From Eretmocerus hayati (lineage: Eukaryota; Arthropoda; Insecta; Hymenoptera; Aphelinidae), in contig CM056743.1 of assembly GCA_029851415.1 (NCBI GenBank), positions 32,132,714-32,196,713 of the forward strand: a stretch of DNA of 64,000 nt, given 5' to 3'. The translations under genes were made by a program, and so were the position numbers. Under the pieces are notes generated by a model. It had not been told where the DNA came from. It worked only from the letters and a program-made list of their open reading frames with translations, and searched no databases. Shown here piece by piece: positions 23,551 through 36,169 of this stretch. Position 1 is the stretch's first letter. Each line of letters starts with the position of its first letter.

Positions 23551-24176
23551 CACGCACAGAATTTTTCGATAAAAATTCCGAGACTGGTACAGGAAAAATT
23601 ACCCTAAATCCCCCCCCCCCCCCCAATCGAGGGACGCGCCACTTGAGCCCTAATTTTTACGGTTATGTAGGGTAATTTTTAGCTGTATAAGGAGATGGTT
23701 ACTCTCATGCCACTTATGATGTTCTTCTGTTCAATATTAAAATCACCACGAGTAAGGATGAAGATAATTCCGCAAGTTTTAAATGGTTTTATCAGTTTGT
23801 ATGCTTCGACATCGAATCAAAATCCAGTCATCTTCATGAGAGTGAGCCAAATAATGTACTTCTATACCGAAATTCTTGAGAGGTTAGTTGAGATGTCGAG
23901 CTTGCGGCGCGTGCAGGCGTACCTAGCTCTTCTTCACATACTGGTTCGGTAAAAATTCCCTACAAGTGCCCGCAAAACTTACCCGAATTACCCGATAAAA
24001 AAGTGCGGCTAGCATTTTTTTATCAGATTCGATATAACTTTTGATCCGAAATAAAATTTACTGACAGTATAGGTAATTTTTCTCGATACTCATCCATCCT
24101 AAGTAGGCTGAAATGTCGGACGTCCCACAATTACTCTGCCTGTGCCCGCAATTTTTATCGAAAAATTCTGTGCATG
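23551..24176. mobile_element. 626-bp TA-flanked TIR element
   Basis: The left terminus cacgcacagaatttttcgat (then aaaaatt) pairs with the right terminus aatttttatcgaaaaattct (then gtgcatg), with one mismatch. TA borders each end (23549-23550 and 24177-24178), as for mariner-like insertions. Inside are a 15-C run (23610-23624) and repeated ggtaattttt words in both orientations (about 23594, 23670, 24066). The 85-codon frame at 23695-23952 is not recognised. Confidence 0.75.
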
Positions 24177-24179
24177 TAA

Positions 24180-25530
24180 GAAATGTTTTGCAATTCACTC
24201 ATCCATATCAGAATGCAGAAACTGTTAGTTAGGTTATTTAAACGTTTTGTTCACGGTGGTATTCAAGCTAGAATTTGAATCTCTTGATTTTTAATGATGA
24301 CGATCTTTATATATCTTTCAAATCTTGGACCATTTTACCTGACTTGAAACAGTTTTATAATCGTGTAATTTAGCAGTCTTGAAGGATCAAGTATGATGAA
24401 TTTGTTCCTAATCGATATTCGCTCTTTCTGTACTATAGATATAACGAGATATATAGGCTTCTTGACGCTAGTCCTTTGCAATTCAAGGTCCGTTTATTGG
24501 CAGAGAAATTTCTCACGCCGACCCTTTCTCTCTCTCTCTCTCTCCCTTTTCAGATTCCTATTTCTCTCCTTTCTTTCCTCTGCATGAAGAGTCCTTGGCC
24601 TTTTCCCTCTCTTTCTTTTGATACCTTGCTTCTTCCTTTTTACATTAATTCGAATTTACTCACTGTGAACCCTTTATCGATTGAAGAGATCAAACTCATT
24701 GAGAGAACCTCTCTTTATCTCTTGACTTCTTTACGTTTTTGTAAAAACCTTCAAATATTCACTGCAAAGTCAGGGTTTTTTTTGGCATGTCTGTAAATTT
24801 GAACATCAATTTTGGTTGGTTGATTTAGATCGTATAATTTAATGTGGACTTACTGACATGATTGCTTATCATACTGAGTCTAAAATACAAATATTTTGCT
24901 TTGCGAAGAGGGTTGTGGTTGTGTATTTTTTCGAATGTTTAACTAGCCTGGATCCTGTCAGATTATTTACATTTACTACCAGATTCTGAATGGAATGAAT
25001 TCATCATTATGTTGGATTGAGATCCTTTCCTGATAAGAACATATCTTACATTTCCCAAGCATCAGATGACTTTAGCCTCGAACTTGAATTATGTCCCAGC
25101 TTCTGAACGATTCCTCATAGAGAAGTTACAATTCAATTTCTCCAAAGGATGATCATGGATCCTTAAGTTACAATTATCACAAATTGTAAGAGTTCAACTG
25201 AATTTTCCAAAAGAAATGGACCACTGTAATTCAATTCCGCAAATCATCAGGTAGAAGTGCTATAATGATTCGGGTTTGAATCGTGAGATTATTGCTCAGG
25301 TCGTGCTCGGGTCAGTCCAAAACGTTGTCCTCACCATAAAATTGTAATACATTGTCGACGAGTGGCGTTGCTATCAAACGCAGTCTATTATTGAATAATA
25401 TCTGAAGGACCTACAACTTTGAGAAATATCACGATTACTGACAAAAATGTATTCGTTGCCAATTATGAAAAAGACTCCTTATCGGTTAATATATTCGCTC
25501 GATTGAGTTTCTGATAAGTGTTGTACTAGA
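24180..25530. other. No gene seen; CT microsatellite at about 24526-24545
   Basis: AT-rich sequence with a (TC)n tract. Frames at 24393-24796 are created by the pyrimidine bias around the tract and are not credible genes. Confidence 0.4.
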
Positions 25531-25780
25531 TTAACACGTTCACTGCAAATTCAGTCTTTTGTAATTTTTCGTTGATCACGATTTTGACATTCGTGCTGTA
25601 ATAGATGCACCTGTATGGAAGTAAAATTTTTTTGGTAATTCATTCATAACCTCAGCAAAGTTAACGACTAAGAAGAATCACCATCGAGTACATTTTTCCA
25701 GCAAAAATATAAGTCAGGAGAAATGGAATCATGGGAAATCGTTGGCCCCACCGGTGGAGCCCATTGCAGTAAAAGTGATG
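25531..25780. mobile_element. Decayed piggyBac-like MITE relic
   Basis: ttaacacgttcactgc at 25531 matches the terminal sequence of the TTAA-flanked element at 57952-58119 (ttaacacgttcgctgc on its minus strand). At the other side ggccccaccggtggagccc and ttgcagtaaaagtg (about 25744-25779) resemble the opposite terminus but have lost the final TTAA. The palindrome ccaccggtgg is shared with the other family members in this window. Confidence 0.4.
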
Positions 25781-28030
25781 ATTTTATGTGGCATATGGTT
25801 TGATTTCATTGATTCAAATTCTTTCATTATTTCATCATAAAAATCCAATGAGAATTATGAATTTCGAAATAATTCTACGTTACACTCATTACTGATTTAA
25901 TCATTTCATCACAACCCTACAAAAAATTCTCACGCCACAGTTCTAATCTATACACTAAAGGTGAAGATTCAAAACCAAGGGTATGGCTCTCTAAATTCTA
26001 AAAACTACTACATCGCGTGATCACCGGGAATTCAATCAATTTGATGTAACCCCCATTTGCCAGAGTCAGAAATGAATGTACATATGAGGGTTTCCATGGA
26101 ACTATTGACCCTTCGAAATAAAAGAAATTTTTCTCATCGCACACGTTTGAAATGGGTTTCATGTGATTCTTAATACTTGAAAACATGTGAAAAAAGTGGT
26201 GCCACTCTCTTCCAAGCCGAGGTATCTGGTTCAGAACGACATGTACAGAATTTCACACTTGAAACATTTGTGAATCAACTCAAATCGAGTAGATTCGATT
26301 CAAAACACTGTCTAGACGATCAATAGGGATTATATTTTGCCTGACTTGACTCTAAGATGAATTTTATCATTGATTTTTCCAAAATTGGATGTAAATTTCC
26401 AAAATGGAGTCACGACTTATGAGTCACATTTCAATCTCTAGAATACACTGTGGTGTTATTTTATTCATATTTCAACCGTATACTATGTAAAAATCAAGAA
26501 AATCGCGATACCATCACATTTAGAGGCTTATTTAGCTTACCATCGAGATTCAAATATTTCTCTTTAGCTTCTCACAGAAATACCGGTCGACAATTACAAC
26601 TCGAAACAGTGTGGTTATATCTTTTTTGTGATGAAGGAGAAAAAAAACGCGGCGTCCCAACCCTGTGCTTCGCGTCTCCTGAGTATGACGTCAAAAAATG
26701 ACCATTTTCAAAGCCAGTGGCGCGATAACTTTATGAGCTTTGAAACTTTATAAAATTTGCCCGGATCAACGCTGACTCACAAACCAAACGGGATTCGATT
26801 CGTCTTCTTTTTAACTTCGATGACTTATTGCTAAATTTTCTGTTTCGCACAAGGTATTTCATCATTTTCGTGAACAATAACCAGAGAAAGTTTTCCTACA
26901 AAACTCGGTTACATCGATGAGTGAGAGCTAATATCATAGCCAAATCAGCGCACACCTCTGAATCAAAGATTTTCTCAAAATATGAGATTAGTAGGTAGAT
27001 ATATCATTCCACCGAAGTAGTTGAGGCATAGGTATTTTAGTTACAGCCTCATCAATTCAAAAAATCGCGTTGGTACGTTTGTAAACTACCCAAAAATGAT
27101 CTTTTGCGGTCTGCTATTGACAAATCAGGATGCGTTTCAACAAAAAATAATGTAGTTCATATTGAATGATGCCAAATACTATAGAATGCCACTCCTGGGC
27201 ACTCCGAATAGTTCAAAATACTCCTGGAACACTGCAGTAACACAAAAGTTAAAAGTTCCGTGGAAACCCTCATATACGTATTGTTACCCGTAGCAAGAGC
27301 GAAACGCTTACTTAAAGTAAACGTGTTCACCGAAATCACTTGACGAAATTTCGTAATCGGACTTTGGTCATAAAGTGCTTCTTTTCATACGTGTCAAGCC
27401 CATTGTCTCAGTTCACGGCGCGTCAGTGCACAGCAAAGCACCATAGTACTCTCTAACACTACACCACAGTATTTTCAAATAGGCATTACGCGCGCGCGAA
27501 AGTGAAAACGAAGCCAAAGCCATGTCGCACCTACTCGTTCCCTTTTCCCTTTCGCTCTTATTTTTCGATGTATGTAATACACGCCTCACTCGCAGTCTAA
27601 GTTAGCTCCTCTTTATATTTCACGCAAAGCTTGTACATTTCTCATAGCGTTCATTTTGTTGTATAGGCACACCTCTCCACTCTCTACAAGGTGCGATATA
27701 CTGGCTGAAATCTCTTCATTAGGTGTTTGCTCATGTATAATACGATTACATTGTACACGTTTAGAAGTAGGAATTGAGAAAGAAGGAGTTAGATTTAAAT
27801 TTTTTTGGAAAGGTGGCACTTGAAAGAGGTGAGAAAGTTTTTAGGCTGAATTGGGAGTTATGAAGTGGGGAATTTGGTGGGAAGTTGTTCTAACGTATTC
27901 AAGAGAATGATGATAATGGTGGTGGCCCATTCTTGGATAGCAATGAAGGGGGCATTGCTGCGTGCTGAGGTTAAAAATTGAGACTGGAAGGTTCTTACAA
28001 CTCCAGATTTGAAGATTCTCTTCAGATCGA
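25781..28030. other. No gene seen
   Basis: AT-rich non-coding sequence. A CpG- and TATA-poor patch at 27480-27600 (gcgcgcgcgaaagtg, pyrimidine tract ending cgcag) carries weak acceptor-like signals but no open frame of substance. Confidence 0.35.
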
Positions 28031-28034
28031 TCGT

Positions 28035-29005
28035 CAAAATTGTTTCTTCTGGTAGTCTGGGAAGGGTAGATCTCCATGGACTATCACAAGTCTGTGGGGT
28101 GGGTCATGTCGGATTCAACCGAGAAAACTCGTGCACCTACCGTCTAGAGACTCTCCTCGGAGGGCGTTAACCCGAAGGTTATAGTCCCAGAAGAAGAGTG
28201 AAAGAAATGGACAGTAGAGAAAATATGAAGGAAGTAAAGGGCAGTCCTAAAGCCATCCAAGAGGCCGCTCGGGGACTCATACGCACAGAAGCGAACGGGA
28301 TGGTAAGAGCACACGCTGCGGGTGCTGGGACTGAAGACTGGGGTTGAGAAAGTTATCGTGTGCTCCCGAAATACTAAGATCTCCCTTGCCGGAAAACTCA
28401 GACCGAAGAGTGATCCTCTGGAGGATCGCTAGGGCCAAGGAGTGCGTCTGTCTCCCAGGATCAGCGAAGGATCACCCTTGCAGTTAACTAGGGCCGAGGA
28501 GTCGTTACTCTCCCAAGATCCGGAAATCTTCCTTGAGAGAAAGGGGGGGGGGGAGTAGCAGAGGGTAGGGGGCGGCAGGGAGTGACATTTGTTTATTGTT
28601 CTTTTTGGTAGTCTGGCAAAGGAGACAGTTTCCATCAACACATGCAAGAGAATACCCGTAACGGGGCTCAGACGAAGGCAGGGAGGAATAGAGAGTTGAG
28701 TAAGGATAAAAGATACAAAGGAGCTCACAAAGAAGTGGGAGTCCTAAAGCGATCCCAGATGTCTTTCAGGGCCCATAATCTCAGATGCGAACGGGCTGGT
28801 GAACATAACACAGTGGGGATGCTGGGGCTGATGACTCGGTTGGAGGAGTTCTTGTGTGCTCTCGAGATAATAAGATCTCCCTTGCCGAAACACGGGGGCT
28901 GGAGAGTCCATATTTCTCCCAGGAACAGCTGAGAATTCCCTTTGCACTTGATTGAGGAGTCGTAACCACTCCAATTCCCGGAGATCGCTCCTCGCGGGGC
29001 ATGCC
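28035..29005 (+). repeat. Diverged tandem duplication, unit about 500-560 bp
   Basis: Copy A (about 28035-28590) and copy B (about 28595-29005) share ordered landmarks: tggtagtctgg (28049; 28606), agtcctaaagc (28243; 28739), gcgaacggg (28292; 28787), gtgtgctc, and aagatctcccttgccg (28377; 28872). They also share a ggaggagt/gaggagtcgt segment. The region is less AT-rich than its surroundings, and an 11-G run (28543-28553) lies between the copies. Frames here (such as 28642-28932) match no family I know. It could be two copies of an unidentified retroelement fragment or SINE-like unit. Confidence 0.6.
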
Positions 29006-29009
29006 TGAA

Positions 29010-31645
29010 ATATATTCAGACTCAGCTTTTGAATTTGAATCTACTCTATCGGTTGTGGGTTGGCTAATTGCAAGATTGCGACATTTAAGGACATTAAAGA
29101 GCTATGAAAGCTGAATAAAGATCATATAATGTCTTTTATGAACAAATTGAATATGAGGAACTATTCTAAATAATCAGCTCTAGATAGTGGAATTCTATCT
29201 CTACTACATTCATCACAGGTTATGGGAACTTTATCATATGACAACGAAGAATTCTTCAGATCCCTAAATTTCGATGACTCCTTCGATTTTGCCCAATCTT
29301 CTACTAAGAAGCGATGATCGCTCATCGACATTTTGGTCACTTTTGGACGTAATAGTCCTGAGGAGCGGGTTGAGTCGCTTGAACTGCAGGACTCCTGCTC
29401 TTTTGTAGCTCCTTACCGCCCTTCCTCTTTCCTCCATTCTCTTCTGCACCAATCTTTCTTCTAGAACCATGACTCTTGTGTTGGTACTTTCCGGAGAGTG
29501 GAACTCAGTCGATTGTTACAAATACTTATTCTGGGTGAATTTGACACACCTCAGAATCCCATGGATGTCTATGAAGCCACCCTCTTCCATCTTGAAGGAG
29601 CAACTACTTCCTCATTCGAATCAAGTGCAAGTCTCTTGATTCTGGAGATAGTCTCATCCTACGATTACAGTATACTATACTAAAAGATCCCGGAGTTGGA
29701 TGATTCCCACCATCCGATTGGGAACATAACCCTGTTTGCCTTTGCGCGTATGAGTTTCGAGATCTTATCAGGTCCCAGGTTCTTAGTACACCATCGCATC
29801 TTGCCTTATTCTTTTATTTTTGATTGCCTTAATTCACTTGGACTTAGACATTTTGGTTGGTTTCTGGTGAGGAACGGTTTTCGGGAAGTAGGTTCCCAAA
29901 ATCTCCCTTGCGAGCATTTAACACCACCCTCTCTTCGGTGTCTATGAAGATTTCCTCTTCATAATTCTCAAGAAAAAAGTTGAGATACAAAGAAAATCTG
30001 CGAGGTGACTGAAATACTTCCCCATCGAAATTTGCCAAACAGTCCTGATCAAATCACATGATGATTGCATCTCCTATGCAATTATTCCGTTCAAAAATCC
30101 CTGAAAAGTTCCTAGATAAGATTCGCTGTGAGGTTATGCTTGACAATAACTCGTGTTATCCAGTAAGTTTTCTGAAGAGAAATCATGTAGATCCATGAAG
30201 TGTCCTCTGGAAAATAATGGATTGAAATTTACCTGGGATTCTTCAAGCAATCTCATTTGGGACTATCTGACTCAAGAGTATCTTGAAATCACAATAGTTC
30301 AGAGTCTTCACTACTTTGGAAGCACCCAAATCGTAAGAAAGTTTACACATTGACAATAGAAAACAATTGATAATCTAATCTTCAATGCTATATCTACAAA
30401 GAGGCCCAGATTTTCGCAAGCTCAAAGATAGTTTAGGTAATAAAATCAAATTACCGACTTCACACCCATCCCAAATATCGCAATAACAAAGTCACGAAGC
30501 GATTTTATCAAGATTCCAATTGATTCAAAATCATCGTTGTGTACAGGCTCAGATCTATCTGGAGTATTTCACAATAAATTCCAGTATCGACTGATTGCAC
30601 TAGTGTTGTCTTTCTAGCTCCAAAAAATCAAACTATTACACACCTATCTGTGAGAGTCGGTTAAAGAGACAGAGGTATAGTTTCAATGATAGAAATGGGT
30701 ATCGATATACAGTAAAAGAATTGTAATAGAGGTGGGCCTGAACTATTCATGCGATATGCATCAATTGGTGGCCCATATTCCGCAGGAGTGTATGTGTATG
30801 GTGACAAAGATCCCATCAGATACATACGTGGACAGCTTTAAATTGCCTAATGCAAGAGCAATAGAAATTTCGGTATGCAAAAGTGAGAGGATGGTATGGA
30901 GATATGTATCATTTGGTACCTCTGAGTTATTTGGTGAGAACTAATCCTATTCATCGTTAGGTTGAATTTTTGAGAAGTCAACGAGCTCAGAATTTTGAAA
31001 TTGAGTTCATTCTGAAAAGTTTGTGGAGAATGAAGAATGTAGTGGATGGGATATGTGATGTGATAATAATTGTCATAGAAGAAAAGTAGGATAACATCTG
31101 GATTGTCTCACTAACTCATAGAGATGACGACCTTTCAGAACAAGTTTTTATCTGGATCTCATTGCTGACGGTATAAAAATGGATTAGTTTTCCAGTGTTT
31201 ATCCCGCGTTGAATACATCCATAAATATGAAGCATGTGTGAAGTAAGAGAAATGCAAATAGTCACTCGGGCATCAATCATGGATTATACTTGATAATCTG
31301 TTTTCTGTGGCCCATTTTCTTACTTACCTTGATTCTTTTTACTAGTCTTCCAAGGCAAGCGTATCTATTCTATGATGTTTTGTATAGAGAGATGTCGACC
31401 TTACCTGCTTAAGCAATGACGATGAATCGTAACGCAATACTCTTGATTATAGTTTGATAAGGATAACAGGTGGAAATTTTTTAGATTAATATCGAGTACT
31501 CTCACCAGTGTCCTCATTGATATTGATGCAAGATCTTGCTCGTGAAGATTTTCAGATGTGGACAATTCTGTTGTTTAAGATTCATCTGTTGCAGTGATCC
31601 AAAATTGATCAGCTTTACAAAGTACATGTACGAGTCTATCTTCAT
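29010..31645. other. No gene seen
   Basis: Ordinary AT-rich non-coding sequence with several 60-83 codon frames lacking recognisable motifs. No tandem or inverted repeat stands out. Confidence 0.4.
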
Positions 31646-31649
31646 ACCG

Positions 31650-31980
31650 ACAAGGGATGGACCAGGTGTCCGGATCACCAATCTTGTCCAAATTTTTTTC
31701 ACGGTTTTGGACTACCTAGAATATGAAGAACCCAGAGTAACTCTGTCAAATCGGTCCCCTGTCCGAAGATACAAAAACTGAGATCATTATCGCTCATAGA
31801 GACCCATGTTGAGAAGTTATATAATTAGATATACTGACAATGCTAACGTTTTTGACCATAGCTCTGAACAGGAGGCCCATTGGACAAAATCACTCTAGAT
31901 TCTTCATATTCTAGGTGATAGAAAGCTGTAATAAAAATATGGACAAGATTGATGATACGGACATTTGATCCTCTCCTTGT
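31650..31980. mobile_element. 331-bp inverted-repeat MITE, copy 2
   Basis: It has the same layout as the element at 10913-11250: ends acaagggatggaccaggtgt and catttgatcctctccttgt pair, and inner blocks (ctacctagaatatgaagaac/gattcttcatattctaggtg, caaatcggtcccctgtccg/ggaggcccattggac) pair towards a central unpaired part. The shared words ccagagtaact and caatgctaacg/gcattgcc link the two copies. Divergence is clear, so it is an old insertion. Confidence 0.7.
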
Positions 31981-33475
31981 GAGTTCACAATGATATTTCA
32001 AACTGTTCTGTCGTTCCAGGAGGTGCAAACTAAAATTTGTTACATCCCGACCAAATTATGAAGTACGCGGGGAAGTACGTTATTTATCGACATTCAGCGT
32101 TTTATTAGGATAGCGATATTGTGTATTCCGGTAGAGAAAAGTGCTTATCAAATGCAATTCCGAAAAATATTCGATTTGAATTGAATCCTTCACCCCATCT
32201 GTCAAAATCAAGGTGAATATTTATTGTGTGGATTCCAAGGAGGTGCTTTGATTTAAGACATTAGAGTAAGATTACCGAAGATTTCTATGCCTAATGATTT
32301 TAATACATGATTTTCACTCAAAATATGAACAAGATAATTTTGGAACACTTTTGAACATTTTTCCTCGTAATTTCTTTGTAACTTCTGCGTCTTACATCAT
32401 AGGTGCATTGTGTCTGTGATCAATCAAAAGCTTACGGTTTCAGTTTTCGGTTGATGGATGAGTTCATTCGGATGTTCCTGGTAGAAGCTATGAGCGGTCA
32501 AAGTCGTGTTCCAAAATTAGGTCCCTTTCGGGGTATCTATGGAACATTAAGAGTGAAACGTGAGAGCCCTCAAAAGTAGGATGATAATTTGTTTCCATAT
32601 ACTGGAAATCTGATTTACTATGCCTCCAGTGTCATTGAGGCTTCCATGTGCTATGATAGATCTCGTGGAAAAGACTTTTGAACCTAGTTGTGTGCTTCCT
32701 GAATCTCGATTATCGAGTGTTCCGAAGTTACCCCCCCCCCCCTAGTTTCCGAAAACTCCTTGATTCTCTTTGGTTTACTGGAGTGTTTCAAAGATATCCC
32801 CTACCTTAGGAAAACATCTATTCTCCCATTAAAATGTTCCAAAATTACCCTTAGGGATGCAACAAACGTACTTTTGAGTTCTTACTTTACAACATTGAAT
32901 TAAAGTAAAAATACAGCAATGTAACTATGAAATCGTCAAGGCATTGGTACGGCTCAATAAAATTAGGCACCATTGCCTTGGAACTGGTCTGCAACAGCTC
33001 AATCGAGACTGATCATTTGGATTGAATTTTTTTCGCTCCAGGATCATCTTTATGGAAAAGCTTGTGATAAATGAACACGTTGCTGATCAAAGTCCAAACC
33101 GGTACAAAATATTTCTCCTGCTTGCCAATGCCCTCACCGATGTCACTAATGAATAATGAGATTGGTTCTAGAACCTCGGAAGCAATCCGCTTTTCCTGAT
33201 GAGAAAAAAGTCCAAATTTCACTAAGGTTTTCCAAAGTTCCCCGCTTGTTTGAGGTTACCTAAATTGAACGGTATGCATCAAAATATGAATTCTATCCAG
33301 AATTACAAAAATAGTTGAAAGTATATACCACCATTATCGCCAGACTTTCATCAATCGCAAGCATAGGTACATCGTCGCATTACCGAAGCCAATAACCAAA
33401 CGAGGCCCTCAATTATATTATATGAACCATCAGTCCCCCATCTCTCATCACTGCAACAAATCTGCCGGTAATCTA
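31981..33475. other. No gene seen; 12-C run at 32731-32742
   Basis: AT-rich non-coding sequence with one long C homopolymer. No array or paired repeat was noticed. Confidence 0.4.
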
Positions 33476-33479
33476 ATGC

Positions 33480-33910
33480 TCGATCATGTCTTCGGCCGAA
33501 AATCGTGTCAAGCGCTCGTCACGTCGCCTCGTCGACGTCGGTCGGTATCGGCTATACGTCGCTGTATATAGCTACTCACACTGTGATAGTGTACTGTAAA
33601 ACACGAGTACACTATTACAAATTCTAACATATATAGTAAAAAATATAAGAGGGAAAGAGATGGCAAGTATAGGTCGCAGTTAAAACCGTGTAGCTTTCCC
33701 GCGATAAGGTCTTATCATAACGTCCACGCGCCTACCGCCCACTACAGTGCATACGCACGAAAGTATGCATGTAGTTGAACTTCCCACGTGCCGTGCCAGG
33801 CGTGATGTTAAGCTGTTTTTCAAATGAAGTTGTGTGCACTTGCAGAAGCCTCGACTTTGGAGGCCATTGAGATTCGACTTAGACTCGGACATAGAGCTTG
33901 CGAGATTGGA
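33480..33910. promoter_or_regulatory. CpG-dense patch, possible promoter or enhancer
   Basis: The 33495-33560 segment is packed with CpG words (ttcggccg, cgtcacgtcgcctcgtcgac, tcggtcggtatcgg) and is followed by gtatatagc and aacatatatagtaaaa TATA-like words, then another CpG patch at 33720-33800. An ATG at 33486 opens a 37-codon frame (MSSAENRVKRSSRRLVDV...) ending in TAA at 33597. It may be a small first exon or chance. The contrast with the AT-rich surroundings is the only evidence. Confidence 0.25.
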
Positions 33911-36165
33911 AAAATTTGGTGAGTCTGATAGCCGCTGGTCGGTTAGATCGAGTTTTTACAGTGGACTTTGATGGAACAGGGGATTGTACACGAAACATTT
34001 TCGAATATTCATTTCTTCTGAAAAATTCGTGTTAGTCATGTTGGCTTCACTGGATTTGTGGACCCGTGATGATGTCTTACCCTGTAAGAAAGTTAATGGG
34101 TATTACAGTCTAACTTACAATCAACTTACAGTTACTGTATGTTATTCTTATGGAGACTGTAATTTTTGATTGCCGTAAAATTATTCTATCATGGTAAGTG
34201 TAAGTTGGCTGTGAAACAGACTTTGAATCCTTTTAACTTTCTTGGAGGACACCTGAGGCGTGTTACACTCGTTTAAATCCATGGTGTCGTTAATTTTTAC
34301 AAGACATCTTTCTCAGCTGTTGAAATGAAAGCATTGATTATTTATCTTTATGTGGGGATTATCGCGATAACTCACACGAAACGTGTGATGACCTTGCATT
34401 TCGACGAGTAAGCTCCGAACTACTCCATTCAAATTTTCCTACACGTATTCTATTGAAATACACTTGGCACAAAAGTCTTAGGCCAATCCAGCGGGTTTTT
34501 TTTTCAAAAATGAGGGGTCAAAATGTCAGTTCCATAACCTATAATAATTGAAGTTCCGCGCATAATCTTAGTGCTACCGTCGAGGTAACCAATATAGAGG
34601 TTTTACCAAAAATTTCCCCCAAAATATAATGTAGAACCAACTATTTTTCATAGGTTTTATGATCAAGGAGCTCAGATCAGACCTCGAGCCATTGACTTTC
34701 TTCTTATTATGGGATTGTCACTGAAAATGAGACTTTTTTCCCAAATCCACTCTGAAGCGATTTGATGAAATTTCAAGGAAACATATCAAACAATCGAATT
34801 ACATTGCGAGAAAATACTCAAAATCAAAGTTTCCGGTACTGCTTAAACCGATGGCTTGAATATTTACAGCCGAAAATTAGCTATGTAATTAACTTATATC
34901 AGGTCCATGTACACCATGTTACACGGCCAAAAGTCAATTCATTTGGGCAGAATTAATTTTTTTTCATTAGTATAACATAGGATTAGATGAAATCTGCGCA
35001 GAAAATATTCTAAGCGAACTTCACTATTTTTGCTAGCAACTTTAGAGCAAAATGTCAGGTCCACGTATGTTAGGTCCGTATACTCCATTAGATAGCCATT
35101 TTCTGGGATACTCAATAGCACGAAAACGCCAAAGAAATGAAATCATCGGCTCCAAAGTATGTATTCCCGACTTAAATTAACCATCTGAACACAAATTTCG
35201 AAGTCATTTAGATGGCTTATTAAAGTAAAGAAGAACTGTCTGGAAATTTTTGGTTAAACGAAACTACCTTGTATTATATTTACACAACATGAATCCGTTT
35301 AACTCGGTTTGACTATACATTTTCCGATAGTTCCTTTTTATTCTGGGCCCTCGATTTGGTTCCATCGCGTCAGGATTTCTTGCTAGACAATAAAACGCGA
35401 AAAACTGGAAATTTAAGCCGTTCTGCCAATAGTTTCAGCCCATTCAATATTTTGTGACGTATTTCATTGCATTTTGAAACTTGTTCCAAGATCCTTGTAA
35501 CGAGCGTAAGGTATTATTTTCAAATTCAACCGAAAAAAGCCAAGCTAGTACGTATTCCCCAAAAAGTGAGTTTTTGCGAGTTCACGAAAGTGTGTACCCA
35601 GCATACCCCCATTACGCCATTTTCTCAACAACTCTGGTGTACCTCAACTCTTTTCACTGTATTTTAGCTCATTTTAAAGCTTGTATCAGAACCTCTAAAA
35701 TGTGCTGAACTACATCTAATTTCGATGATCTGGAGTCAAACTGTGTTAATTTTCCCAAAAACACCGATGTGAATCGGCGATAAGGTGCATTAAATCACTT
35801 TTAACGGCATGCAACCACATATGGAGGTTTTTGCCGGTTCAAAACACTATTCCTGACCTATTACGACGTGATGAACACGTTCTGAGAGGCGAAGAAGTTG
35901 TTACTCCCTCTTGAGATAACCACATGTGGGGGGCATGTTGGGTACACATCAATTTCGGCCTCCATCTTTGCGAATGATCTTCATATCTTGCTCATAAAAC
36001 CGCTTCAAATTCAAGTTTTCTAACTCCCAAAAACGGATATCGCAGATGGTCATGAGATAAAAAGTCGAGTACTCTGAAGTATGTTGAGATTGGTCGTACC
36101 AACAATTTTTAGCACCGGTTTTACGAATCGCAATTTCATTGGCCGTGCAAGCTGCATTTTGTTCC
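33910..36165. other. No gene seen; old interspersed repeat at about 34.5-35.9 kb
   Basis: Sequence around 35650-35690 (ttttagctcattttaaagct) matches the reverse complement of 42965-42995, near the piggyBac-like relic. Recurrent phrases such as gtcaggtccatgta/gtcaggtccacgta occur at 34898 and 35055. This suggests a decayed repeat of about 1.4 kb, with ends not defined. No coding frame is recognised. Confidence 0.3.
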
Positions 36166-36169
36166 CACT

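Noticed and set aside
24476..24796. 106-codon frame starting MQFKVRLLAEKF with a Ser/Leu-rich run
   Set aside because: The Ser/Leu run is a translated CT microsatellite; no domain is visible.
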